From the NCBI GenBank assembly GCA_945643635.1, contig CALZFC010000249.1, positions 1,528,501 to 1,592,500 on the forward strand: a stretch of DNA of 64,000 nt, written 5' to 3'. The DNA is from Allodiplogaster sudhausi (lineage: Eukaryota; Nematoda; Chromadorea; Rhabditida; Diplogasteridae). The position numbers and the translations under genes are program-made. This document shows, piece after piece, positions 1 to 14,400 of the stretch (positions are counted from its first letter, which is position 1; every line of letters begins with the position of its first letter). The notes under the pieces are model-generated. The model saw only the letters and a program-made list of their open reading frames with translations, was not told the origin of the DNA and searched no databases.

Positions 1-3000
1 CAACGTAAAACGACATGAAACGACTTGAAGCAACGTGAATCGACGCGAAACAACGGTAAAACGACGCGAAACAACGTAAAACGACGCGAAACAACGTAAA
101 ACGACGCGAAACGACATAAAACGACGTGAAACGACGCGAAACAACGGTAAAACGAAACAGGACAGGATCTATTCGAAAGACGTCGAGTTTATGGGACCAC
201 TCAAGAAGCACGGCCATATCCGTCCAGAAGAAATGTTTTTTTAAATACAAGGATTCGTTATTTTTTTTTGTATATGAGTGCCGTGCGTAGTGATATTACG
301 CTTAAAAAAATAACGACGCGAAACGACATAAAACGACGCGAAACAACGTAAAACGACGCGAAACAACGTAAAACGACGCGAAACAACGTAAAACGACGCG
401 AAACAACGTAAAACGACGCGAAACAACGTAAAACGAGATGAAACGACTTGAAGCAACGTGAATCGACGCGAAACAACGGTAAAACGACGCGAAACAACGT
501 AAAACGACGCGAAACAACGTAAAACAACGCGAAACGACATAAAACGACGTGAAACGACTTGCAGCGACGTGAATCGACGCGAAAAACGTAAAACGACGCG
601 AAACAACGTAAAACGACGCGAAACAACGTAAAACGACATGAAACGACTTGAAGCAACGTGAATCGACGCGAAACAACGGTAAAACGACGCGAAACAACGG
701 TAAAACGACGCGAAACAACGTAAAACGACGCGAAACAACGTAAAACGACGCGAAACGACATAAAACGACGTGAAACGACGCGAAACAACGTAAAACGACG
801 CGAAACAACGTAAAACGACGCGAAACAACGTAAAACGACATGAAACGACTTGAAGCAACGTGAATCGACGCGAAACAACGGTAAAACGACGCGAAACGAC
901 ATAAAACGACGTAAAACGACTTGAAGCGGCGTGAATCGACGCGAAACAAAGTAAAACGACGCGAAACAACGTAAAACGACGCGAAACAACGTAAAACGAC
1001 ATGAAACGACTTGAAGCAACGTGAATCGACGCGAAACAACGGTAAAACGAAACGGGACAGGATCTATTCGAAAGACGTCGAGTTTATGGGACCACTCAAG
1101 AAGCACGGCCATATCCGTCCAGAAGAAATGTTTTTTTTTAATACAAGGATTCGTTGTTTTTTTTTGTATATGAGTGCCGTGCGTAGTGATATTACGCTTA
1201 AAAAAATTACGACGCGAAACGACATAAATCGACGCGAAACCACTTGAAACGACGTGAATCGAGGCGAAACGATTTGAAACAACGGTAAAACGACGCGAAA
1301 CAACGTAAAACGACGCGAAACAACGTAAAACGACGCGAAACAACGTAAAACGACATGAAACGACTTGAAGCACCGTGAATCGACGCGAAACAACGGTAAA
1401 ACGACGCGAAACAACGTAAAACGACGCGAAACAACGTAAAACGACGCGAAACAACGTAAAACGACGCGAAACAACGTAAAACGACGCGAAACAACGTAAA
1501 ACGACGCGAAACAACGTAAAACGACATGAAACGACTTGAAGCAACGTGAATCGACGCGAAACAACGGTAAAACGACGCGAAACAACGGTAAAACGACGCG
1601 AAACAACGTAAAACGACGCGAAACAACGTAAAACGACGCGAAACGACATAAAACGACGTGAAACGACGCGAAACAACGTAAAACGACGCGAAACAACGTA
1701 AAACGACGCGAAACAACGTAAAACGACATGAAACGACTTGAAGCAACGTGAATCGACGCGAAACAACGGTAAAACGACGCGAAACGACATAAAACGACGT
1801 AAAACGACTTGAAGCGGCGTGAATCGACGCGAAACAAAGTAAAACGACGCGAAACAACGTAAAACGACGCGAAACAACGTAAAACGACATGAAACGACTT
1901 GAAGCAACGTGAATCGACGCGAAACAACGGTAAAACGAAACGGGACAGGATCTATTCGAAAGACGTCGAGTTTATGGGACCACTCAAGAAGCACGGCCAT
2001 ATCCGTCCAGAAGAAATGTTTTTTTTTAATACAAGGATTCGTTGTTTTTTTTTGTATATGAGTGCCGTGCGTAGTGATATTACGCTTAAAAAAATTACGA
2101 CGCGAAACGACATAAATCGACGCGAAACCACTTGAAACGACGTGAATCGAGGCGAAACGATTTGAAACAACGGTAAAACGACGCGAAACAACGTAAAACG
2201 ACGCGAAACAACGTAAAACGACGCGAAACAACGTAAAACGACATGAAACGACTTGAAGCACCGTGAATCGACGCGAAACAACGGTAAAACGACGCGAAAC
2301 AACGTAAAACGACGCGAAACAACGTAAAACGACGCGAAACAACGTAAAACGACGCGAAACAACGTAAAACGACGCGAAACAACGTAAAACGACGCGAAAC
2401 AACGTAAAACGACGCGAAACAACGTAAAACGACATGAAACGACTTGAAGCACCGTGAATCGACGCGAAACAACGGTAAAACGACGCGAAACAACGTAAAA
2501 CGACGCGAAACAACGTAAAACGACGCGAAACGACATAAAACGACGTGAAACGACTTGCAGCGACGTGAATCGACGCGAAACAACGGTAAAACGACGCGAA
2601 ACAACGGTAAAACGACGCGAAACAACGTAAAACGACGCGAAACAACGTAAAACGACGCGAAACGACATAAAACGACGTGAAACGACGCGAAACAACGTAA
2701 AACGACGCGAAACAACGTAAAACGACGCGAAACAACGTAAAACGACATGAAACGACTTGAAGCAACGTGAATCGACGCGAAACAACGGTAAAACGACGCG
2801 AAACAACGTAAAACGACGAGAAACGACTTGCAGCGACGTGAATCGACGCGAAAAACGTAAAACGACGCGAAACGACATAAAACGACGTAAAACGACTTGA
2901 AGCGGCGTGAATCGACGCGAAACAAAGTAAAACGACGCGAAACAACGTAAAACGACGCGAAACAACGTAAAACGACATGAAACGACTTGAAGCAACGTGA

Positions 3001-5299
3001 ATCGACGCGAAACAACGGTAAAACGAAACAGGACAGGATCTATTCGAAAGACGTCGAGTTTATGGGACCACTCAAGAAGCAGGGCCAAATCCGTCCAGAA
3101 GAAATGTTTTTTTTTTAATACAAGGATTCGTTATTTTTTTTTGTATATGAGTGCCGTGCGTAGTGATATTACGCTTAAAAAAATTACGACGCGAAACGAC
3201 ATAAATCGACGCGAAACCACTTGAAACGACGTGAATCGAGGCGAAACGACTTGAAGCAACGTGAATCGACGCGGAACAACGTAAAACGACGCGAAACAAC
3301 GTGAATCGACGCGAAACAACGGTAAAACGACGCGAAACAACGTAAAACGACGCGAAACAACGTAAAACGACGCGAAACGACATAAAACGACGTGAAACGA
3401 CTTGCAGCGACGTGAATCGACGCGAAAAACGTAAAACGACGCGAAACAACGTAAAACGACGCGAAACAACGTAAAACGACATGAAACGACTTGAAGCAAC
3501 GTGAATCGACGCGAAACAACGGTAAAACGACGCGAAACAACGGTAAAACGACGCGAAACAACGTAAAACGACGCGAAACAACGTAAAACGACGCGAAACG
3601 ACATAAAACGACGTGAAACGACGCGAAACAACGTAAAACGACGCGAAACAACGTAAAACGACGCGAAACAACGGTAAAACGAAACAGGACAGGATCTATT
3701 CGAAAGACGTCGAGTTTATGGGACCACTCAAGAAGCAGGGCCATATCCGTCCAGAAGAAATGTTTTTTTTTTAAATACAAGGATTCGTTATTTTTTTTTG
3801 TATATGAGTGCCGTGCGTAGTGATATTACGCTTAAAAAAATTACGACGCGAAACGACATAAATCGACGCGAAACCACTTGAAACGACGTGAATCGAGGCG
3901 AAACGACTTGAAACAACGGTAAAACGACGCGAAACAACGTAAAACGACGCGAAACAACGTAAAACGACGCGAAACAACGTAAAACGACGCGAAACAACGT
4001 AAAACGACATGAAATGACTTGAACTAACGTGAATCGACGCGAAACAACGGTAAAACGAAACAGGACAGGATCTATTCGAAAGAAGTCGAGTCCACTCAAG
4101 AAGCAGGGCCATATCCGTCCAGAAGAAATGTTTTTTTTAAATACAAGGATTCGTTTTTTTTTTTGTATATGAGTGCCGTGCGTAGTGATATTACGCTTAA
4201 AAAAATTACGACGCGAAACGACATAAATCGACGCGAAACCACTTGAAACGACGCGAAACAACGTAAAACGACGCGAAACAACGTAAAACGACATGAAACG
4301 ACTTGAAGCAACGTGAATCGACGCGAAACAACGTAAAACGACGCGAAACAACGTAAAACGACGCGAAACAACGTAAAACGACGCGAAACGACATAAAACG
4401 ACGTGAAACGACTTGCAGCGACGTGAATCGACGCGAAAAACGTAAAACGACGCGAAACAACGTAAAACGACGCGAAACAACGTAAAACGACATGAAACGA
4501 CTTGAAGCAACGTGAATCGACGCGAAACAACGGTAAAACGACGCGAAACAACGGTAAAACGACGCGAAACAACGTAAAACGACGCGAAACAACGTAAAAC
4601 GACGCGAAACGACATAAAACGACGTGAAACGACGCGAAACAACGTAAAACGACGCGAAACAACGTAAAACGACGCGAAACAACGTAAAACGACATGAAAC
4701 GACTTGAAGCAACGTGAATCGACGCGAAACAACGGTAAAACGACGCGAAACGACATAAAACGACGTAAAACGACTTGAAGCGACGTGAATCGACGCGAAA
4801 CAAAGTAAAACGACGCGAAACAACGTAAAACGACGCGAAAAACGTAAAACGACGCGAAACGACATAAAACGACGTAAAACGACTTGAAGCGACGTGAATC
4901 GACGCGAAACAAAGTAAAACGACGCGAAACAACGTAAAACGACGCGATACAACGTAAAACGACGCGAAACAACGTAAAACGACATGAAACGACTTGAAGC
5001 AACGTGAATCGACGCGAAACAACGGTAAAACGACGCGAAACAACGTAAAACGACGCGAAACAACGTAAAACGACGCGAAACGACATAAAACGACATGAAA
5101 CGACTTGAAGCAACGTGAATCGACGCGAAACTACGGTAAAACGACGCGAAACAACGTAAAACGACGCGAAACAACGTAAAACGACGCGAAACAACGTAAA
5201 ACGGCATGAAACGACTTGAAGCAACGTGAATCGACGCGAAACAACGGTAAAACGACGCGAAACAACATAAAGCGACGTGAAACGACTTGCAGCGACGTG

Positions 5300-8200
5300 A
5301 ATCGACGCGAAAAACGTAAAACGACGCGAAACGACATAAAACGACGTAAAACGACTTGAAGCGACGTGAATCGACGCGAAACAAAGTAAAACGACGCGAA
5401 ACAACGTAAAACGACGCGAAACGACATAAAACAACGTGAAACGATATCCGTAAAGAAGAAATGTTTTTTTTTTAATACAAGGATTCGTTATTTTTTTTGC
5501 CGTGCGTCGTGATATTACGCTTAAAAAAATTACGACGCGAAACGACATAAATCGACGCGAAACCACTTGAAACGACGTGAATCGAGGCGAAACGACTTGA
5601 AGCAACGTGAACCGACGCGAAACAATGTAAAACGACGCGAAACAACGTAAAACGACGCGAAACAACGTAAAACGACGCGAAACAACGTAAAACGACGCGA
5701 AACAACGTAAAACGACATGAAATGACTTGAACTAACGTGAATCGACGCGAAACACGGTAAAACGAAACAGGACAGGATCTATTCGAAAGACGTCGAGTCC
5801 ACTCAAGAAGCAGGGCCATATCCGTGCAGAAGAAATGTTTTTTTTTAATACAAGGATTCGTTTTTTTTTTTTGTATATGAGTGCCGTGCGTAGTGATATT
5901 ACGCTTAAAAAAATTACGACGCGAAACGACATAAATCGACGCGAAACCACTTGAAACGACGTGAATCGAGGCGAAACGACTTGAAGCAACGTGAATCGAC
6001 GCGGAACAACGTAAAACGACGCGAAACAACGTAAAACGACGCGAAACAACGTAAAACGACGCGAAACAACGTAAAACGACGCGAAACAACGTAAAACGAC
6101 ATGAAACGACTTGAAGCAACGTGAATCGACGCGAAACAACGGTAAAACGACGCGAAACAACGGTAAAACGACGCGAAACAACGTAAAACGACGCGAAACG
6201 ACATAAAACGACGTGAAACGACTTGCAGAGACGTGAATCGACGCGAAAAACGTAAAACGACGCGAAACGACATAAAACAACGTAAAACGACGCGAAACAA
6301 CGTAAAACGACGCGAAACAACGTAAAACGACGTGAAACGACTTGCAGCGACGTGAATCGACGCGAAAAACGTAAAACGACGCGAAACAACATAAAACGAC
6401 GCGAAACAACGTAAAACGACATGAAACGACTTGAAGCAACGTGAATCGACGCGAAACAACGGTAAAACGACGCGAAACAACGATAAAACGACGCGAAACA
6501 ACGTAAAACGAGCGAAACAACGTAAAACGACGCGAAACGACATAAAACGACGTGAAACGACTTGCAGCGACGTGAATCGACGCGAAAAACGTAAAACGAC
6601 GCGAAACAACGTAAAACGACGCGAAACAACGTAAAACGACATGAAACGACTTGAAGCAACGTGAATCGACGCGAAACAACGGTAAAACGACGCGAAACAA
6701 CGGTAAAACGACGCGAAACAACGTAAAACGACGCGAAACAACGTAAAACGACGCGAAACGACATAAAACGACGTGAAACGACGCGAAACAACGTAAAACG
6801 ACGCGAAACAACGTAAAACGACGCGAAACAACGTAAAACGACATGAAGCAACGTGAATCGACGAGAAACAACGGTAAAACTACGCGAAACAACGTAAAAC
6901 GACGCGAAACAACGTAAAACGACGCGAAACAACGTAAAACGACGCGAAACGACATAAAACGACGTGAAACGACTTGCAGAGACGTGAATCGACGCGAAAA
7001 ACGTAAAACGACGCGAAACGACATAAAACAACGTAAAACGACGCGAAACAACGTAAAACGACGCGAAACAACGTAAAACGACGTGAAACGACTTGCAGCG
7101 ACGTGAATCGACGCGAAAAACGTAAAACGACGCGAAACAACATAAAACGACGCGAAACAACGTAAAACGACATGAAACGACTTGAAGCAACGTGAATCGA
7201 CGCGAAACAACGGTAAAACGACGCGAAACAACGATAAAACGACGCGAAACAACGTAAAACGAGCGAAACAACGTAAAACGACGCGAAACGACATAAAACG
7301 ACGTGAAACGACGCGAAACAACGTAAAACGACGCGAAACAACGTAAAACGACGCGAAACAACGTAAAACGACATGAAGCAACGTGAATCGACGAGAAACA
7401 ACGGTAAAACTACGCGAAACAACGTAAAACGACGCGAAACAACGTAAAACGACGCGAAACGACATAAAACGACGTGAAACGACTTGAAGCAACGTGAATC
7501 GACGCGAAACAACGGTAAAACGAAACAGGACAGGATCTATTCGAAAGACGTCGAGTTTATGGGACCACTCAAGAAGCACGGCCATATCCGTCCAGAAGAA
7601 ATGTTTTTTTTTTAATACAAGGATTCGTTATTTTTTTTTTGTATATGAGTGCCGTGCGTAGTGATATTACGCTTAAAAAAATTACGACGCGAAACGACAT
7701 AAATCGACGCGAAACCACTTGAAACGACGTGAATTGAGGCGAAACGACTTGAAACAACGGTAAAACGACGCGAAACAACGTAAAACGACGCGAAACAACG
7801 TAAAACGACGCGAAACAACGTAAAACGACGCGAAACAACGTAAAACGACGCGAAACAACGTAAAACGACGCGAAACAACGTAAAACGACATGAAACGACT
7901 TGAAGCAACGTGAATCGACGAGAAACAACGGTAAAACTACGCGAAACAACGTAAAACGACGCGAAACAACGTAAAACGACGCGAAACGACATAAAACGAC
8001 GTGAAACGACTTGCAGCGACGTGAATCGACGCGAAAAACGTAAAACGACGCGAAACAACGTAAAACGACGCGAAACAACGTAAAACGACATGAAACGACT
8101 TGAAGCAACGTGAATCGACGCGAAACAACGGTAAAACGACGCGAAACAACGTAAAACGACGCGAAACAACGTAAAACGACGCGAAACGACATAAAACGAC

Positions 8201-11200
8201 ATGAAACGACTTGAAGCAACGTGAATCGACGCGAAACAACGGTAAAACGACGCGAAACAACGATAAAACGACGCGAAACAACGTAAAACGAGCGAAACAA
8301 CGTAAAACGACGCGAAACGACATAAAACGACGTGAAACGACTTGCAGCGACGTGAATCGACGCGAAAAACGTAAAACGACGCGAAACGACATAAAACGAC
8401 GTAAAACGACTTGAAGCGACGTGAATCGACGCGAAACAAAGTAAAACGACGCGAAACAACGTAAAACGACGCGAAACGACATAAAACAACGTGAAACGAT
8501 ATCCGTAAAGAAGAAATGTTTTTTTTTTAATACAAGGATTCGTTATTTTTTTTGCCGTGCGTCGTGATATTACGCTTAAAAAAATTACGACGCGAAACGA
8601 CATAAATCGACGCGAAACCACTTGAAACGACGTGAATCGAGGCGAAACGACTTGAAGCAACGTGAACCGACGCGAAACAATGTAAAACGACGCGAAACAA
8701 CGTAAAACGACGCGAAACAACGTAAAACGACGCGAAACAACGTAAAACGACGCGAAACAACGTAAAACGACATGAAATGACTTGAACTAACGTGAATCGA
8801 CGCGAAACACGGTAAAACGAAACAGGACAGGATCTATTCGAAAGACGTCGAGTCCACTCAAGAAGCAGGGCCATATCCGTGCAGAAGAAATGTTTTTTTT
8901 TAATACAAGGATTCGTTTTTTTTTTTTGTATATGAGTGCCGTGCGTAGTGATATTACGCTTAAAAAAATTACGACGCGAAACGACATAAATCGACGCGAA
9001 ACCACTTGAAACGACGTGAATCGAGGCGAAACGACTTGAAGCAACGTGAATCGACGCGGAACAACGTAAAACGACGCGAAACAACGTAAAACGACGCGAA
9101 ACAACGTAAAACGACGCGAAACAACGTAAAACGACGCGAAACAACGTAAAACGACATGAAACGACTTGAAGCAACGTGAATCGACGCGAAACAACGGTAA
9201 AACGACGCGAAACAACGGTAAAACGACGCGAAACAACGTAAAACAACGCGAAACGACATAAAACGACGTGAAACGACTTGCAGAGACGTGAATCGACGCG
9301 AAAAACGTAAAACGACGCGAAACGACATAAAACAACGTAAAACGACGCGAAACAACGTAAAACGACGCGAAACAACGTAAAACGACGTGAAACGACTTGC
9401 AGCGACGTGAATCGACGCGAAAAACGTAAAACGACGCGAAACAACATAAAACGACGCGAAACAACGTAAAACGACATGAAACGACTTGAAGCAACGTGAA
9501 TCGACGCGAAACAACGGTAAAACGACGCGAAACAACGATAAAACGACGCGAAACAACGTAAAACGAGCGAAACAACGTAAAACGACGCGAAACGACATAA
9601 AACGACGTGAAACGACTTGCAGCGACGTGAATCGACGCGAAAAACGTAAAACGACGCGAAACAACGTAAAACGACGCGAAACAACGTAAAACGACATGAA
9701 ACGACTTGAAGCAACGTGAATCGACGCGAAACAACGGTAAAACGACGCGAAACAACGGTAAAACGACGCGAAACAACGTAAAACGACGCGAAACAACGTA
9801 AAACGACGCGAAACGACATAAAACGACGTGAAACGACGCGAAACAACGTAAAACGACGCGAAACAACGTAAAACGACGCGAAACAACGTAAAACGACATG
9901 AAGCAACGTGAATCGACGAGAAACAACGGTAAAACTACGCGAAACAACGTAAAACGACGCGAAACAACGTAAAACGACGCGAAACAACGTAAAACGACGC
10001 GAAACGACATAAAACGACGTGAAACGACTTGCAGAGACGTGAATCGACGCGAAAAACGTAAAACGACGCGAAACGACATAAAACAACGTAAAACGACGCG
10101 AAACAACGTAAAACGACGCGAAACAACGTAAAACGACGTGAAACGACTTGCAGCGACGTGAATCGACGCGAAAAACGTAAAACGACGCGAAACAACATAA
10201 AACGACGCGAAACAACGTAAAACGACATGAAACGACTTGAAGCAACGTGAATCGACGCGAAACAACGGTAAAACGACGCGAAACAACGATAAAACGACGC
10301 GAAACAACGTAAAACGAGCGAAACAACGTAAAACGACGCGAAACGACATAAAACGACGTGAAACGACGCGAAACAACGTAAAACGACGCGAAACAACGTA
10401 AAACGACGCGAAACAACGTAAAACGACATGAAGCAACGTGAATCGACGAGAAACAACGGTAAAACTACGCGAAACAACGTAAAACGACGCGAAACAACGT
10501 AAAACGACGCGAAACGACATAAAACGACGTGAAACGACTTGAAGCAACGTGAATCGACGCGAAACAACGGTAAAACGAAACAGGACAGGATCTATTCGAA
10601 AGACGTCGAGTTTATGGGACCACTCAAGAAGCACGGCCATATCCGTCCAGAAGAAATGTTTTTTTTTTAATACAAGGATTCGTTATTTTTTTTTTGTATA
10701 TGAGTGCCGTGCGTAGTGATATTACGCTTAAAAAAATTACGACGCGAAACGACATAAATCGACGCGAAACCACTTGAAACGACGTGAATTGAGGCGAAAC
10801 GACTTGAAACAACGGTAAAACGACGCGAAACAACGTAAAACGACGCGAAACAACGTAAAACGACGCGAAACAACGTAAAACGACGCGAAACAACGTAAAA
10901 CGACGCGAAACAACGTAAAACGACGCGAAACAACGTAAAACGACATGAAACGACTTGAAGCAACGTGAATCGACGAGAAACAACGGTAAAACTACGCGAA
11001 ACAACGTAAAACGACGCGAAACAACGTAAAACGACGCGAAACGACATAAAACGACGTGAAACGACTTGCAGCGACGTGAATCGACGCGAAAAACGTAAAA
11101 CGACGCGAAACAACGTAAAACGACGCGAAACAACGTAAAACGACATGAAACGACTTGAAGCAACGTGAATCGACGCGAAACAACGGTAAAACGACGCGAA

Positions 11201-11410
11201 ACAACGTAAAACGACGCGAAACAACGTAAAACGACGCGAAACGACATAAAACGACATGAAACGACTTGAAGCAACGTGAATCGACGCGAAACAACGGTAA
11301 AACGACGCGAAACAACGATAAAACGACGCGAAACAACGTAAAACGAGCGAAACAACGTAAAACGACGCGAAACGACATAAAACGACGTGAAACGACTTGC
11401 AGCGACGTGA
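5300..11410. repeat. 3,055-bp tandem super-repeat (two copies)
   Basis: Two adjacent copies of a 3,055-bp block lie at about 5,300-8,355 and 8,355-11,410. Diagnostic landmarks recur at exactly +3055: the short spacer (5441 and 8496), the 8-bp-deleted long spacer (5763 and 8818), the next long spacer (7523 and 10578), and private variants such as gaaccgacgc after the short spacer. Only scattered substitutions separate them where I compared lines. A partial third copy follows, offset about 1,980 bp, up to the spacer at 12,558. Confidence 0.85.
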
Positions 11411-14400
11411 ATCGACGCGAAAAACGTAAAACGACGCGAAACAACGTAAAACGACGCGAAACAACGTAAAACGACATGAAACGACTTGAAGCAACGTGAA
11501 TCGACGCGAAACAACGGTAAAACGACGCGAAACAACGGTAAAACGACGCGAAACAACGTAAAACGACGCGAAACAACGTAAAACGACGCGAAACGACATA
11601 AAACGACGTGAAACGACGCGAAACAACGTAAAACGACGCGAAACAACGTAAAACGACGCGAAACAACGTAAAACGACATGAAGCAACGTGAATCGACGAG
11701 AAACAACGGTAAAACTACGCGAAACAACGTAAAACGACGCGAAACAACGTAAAACGACGCGAAACAACGTAAAACGACGCGAAACGACATAAAACGACGT
11801 GAAACGACTTGCAGAGACGTGAATCGACGCGAAAAACGTAAAACGACGCGAAACGACATAAAACAACGTAAAACGACGCGAAACAACGTAAAACGACGCG
11901 AAACAACGTAAAACGACGTGAAACGACTTGCAGCGACGTGAATCGACGCGAAAAACGTAAAACGACGCGAAACAACATAAAACGACGCGAAACAACGTAA
12001 AACGACATGAAACGACTTGAAGCAACGTGAATCGACGCGAAACAACGGTAAAACGACGCGAAACAACGATAAAACGACGCGAAACAACGTAAAACGAGCG
12101 AAACAACGTAAAACGACGCGAAACGACATAAAACGACGTGAAACGACTTGCAGCGACGTGAATCGACGCGAAAAACGTAAAACGACGCGAAACAACGTAA
12201 AACGACATGAAACGACTTGAAGCAACGTGAATCGACGCGAAACAACGGTAAAACGACGCGAAACAACGGTAAAACGACGCGAAACAACGTAAAACGACGC
12301 GAAACAACGTAAAACGACGCGAAACGACATAAAACGACGTGAAACGACGCGAAACAACGTAAAACGACGCGAAACAACGTAAAACGACGCGAAACAACGT
12401 AAAACGACATGAAGCAACGTGAATCGACGAGAAACAACGGTAAAACTACGCGAAACAACGTAAAACGACGCGAAACAACGTAAAACGACGCGAAACGACA
12501 TAAAACGACGTGAAACGACTTGAAGCAACGTGAATCGACGCGAAACAACGGTAAAACGAAACAGGACAGGATCTATTCGAAAGACGTCGAGTTTATGGGA
12601 CCACTCAAGAAGCACGGCCATATCCGTCCAGAAGAAATGTTTTTTTTTTAATACAAGGATTCGTTATTTTTTTTTTGTATATGAGTGCCGTGCGTAGTGA
12701 TATTACGCTTAAAAAAATTACGACGCGAAACGACATAAATCGACGCGAAACCACTTGAAACGACGTGAATTGAGGCGAAACGACTTGAAACAACGGTAAA
12801 ACGACGCGAAACAACGTAAAACGACGCGAAACAACGTAAAACGACGCGAAACAACGTAAAACGACGCGAAACAACGTAAAACGACGCGAAACAACGTAAA
12901 ACGACGCGAAACAACGTAAAACGACATGAAACGACTTGAAGCAACGTGAATCGACGAGAAACAACGGTAAAACTACGCGAAACAACGTAAAACGACGCGA
13001 AACAACGTAAAACGACGCGAAACGACATAAAACGACGTGAAACGACTTGCAGCGACGTGAATCGACGCGAAAAACGTAAAACGACGCGAAACAACGTAAA
13101 ACGACGCGAAACAACGTAAAACGACATGAAACGACTTGAAGCAACGTGAATCGACGCGAAACAACGGTAAAACGACGCGAAACAACGTAAAACGACGCGA
13201 AACAACGTAAAACGACGCGAAACGACATAAAACGACATGAAACGACTTGAAGCAACGTGAATCGACGCGAAACAACGGTAAAACGACGCGAAACAACGTA
13301 AAACGACGCGAAACAACGTAAAACGACGATAAACAACGTAAAACGGCATGAAACGACTTGAAGCAACGTGAATCGACGCGAAACAACGGTAAAACGACGC
13401 GAAACAACGTAAAACGACGCGAAACAACGTAAAACGACGCGAAACGACATAAAACGACATGAAACGACTTGAAGCAACGTGAATCGACGCGAAACAACGG
13501 TAAAACGACGCGAAACAACGTAAAGCGACGTGAAACGACTTGCAGCGACGTGAATCGACGCGAAAAACGTAAAACGACGCGAAACGACATAAAACGACGT
13601 AAAACGACTTGAAGCGACGTGAATCGACGCGAAACAAAGTAAAACGACGCGAAACAACGTAAAACGACGCGAAACAACGTAAAACGACGCGAAACAACGT
13701 AAAACGACATGAAACGACTTGAAGCAACGTGAATCGACGCGAAACAACGGTAAAACGACGCGAAACAACGTAATACGACGCGAAACAACGTAAAACGACG
13801 CGAAACGACATAAAACGACATGAAACGACTTGAAGCAACGTGAATCGACGCGAAACTACGGTAAAACGACGCGAAACAACGTAAAACGACGCGAAACAAC
13901 GTAAAACGACGCGAAACAACGTAAAACGGCATGAAACGACTTGAAGCAACGTGAATCGACGCGAAACAACGGTAAAACGACGGGAAACAACGTAAAGCGA
14001 CGTGAAACGACTTGCAGCGACGTGAATCGACGCGAAAAACGTAAAACGACGCGAAACGACATAAAACGACGTAAAACGACTTGAAGCGACGTGAATCGAC
14101 GCAAAACAAAGTAAAACGACGCGAAACAACGTAAAACGACGCGAAACGACATAAAACAACGTGAAACGATATCCGTAAAGAAGAAATGTTTTTTTTTTAA
14201 TACAAGGATTCGTTATTTTTTTTGCCGTGCGTCGTGATATTACGCTTAAAAAAATTACGACGCGAAACGACATAAATCGACGCGAAACCACTTGAAACGA
14301 CGTGAATCGAGGCGAAACGACTTGAAGCAACGTGAACCGACGCGGAACAACGTAAAACGACGCGAAACAACGTAAAACGACGCGAAACAACGTAAAACGA

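Noticed and set aside
1011..1247. Plus-strand 78-residue ORF across each long spacer
   Set aside because: It is repeated with the spacer, begins and ends in satellite, and has no recognisable domain.
155..3700. Possible CENP-B box in the long spacer (ttcgaaagacgtcgag)
   Set aside because: The essential CGGG half is missing, so the match is only partial.
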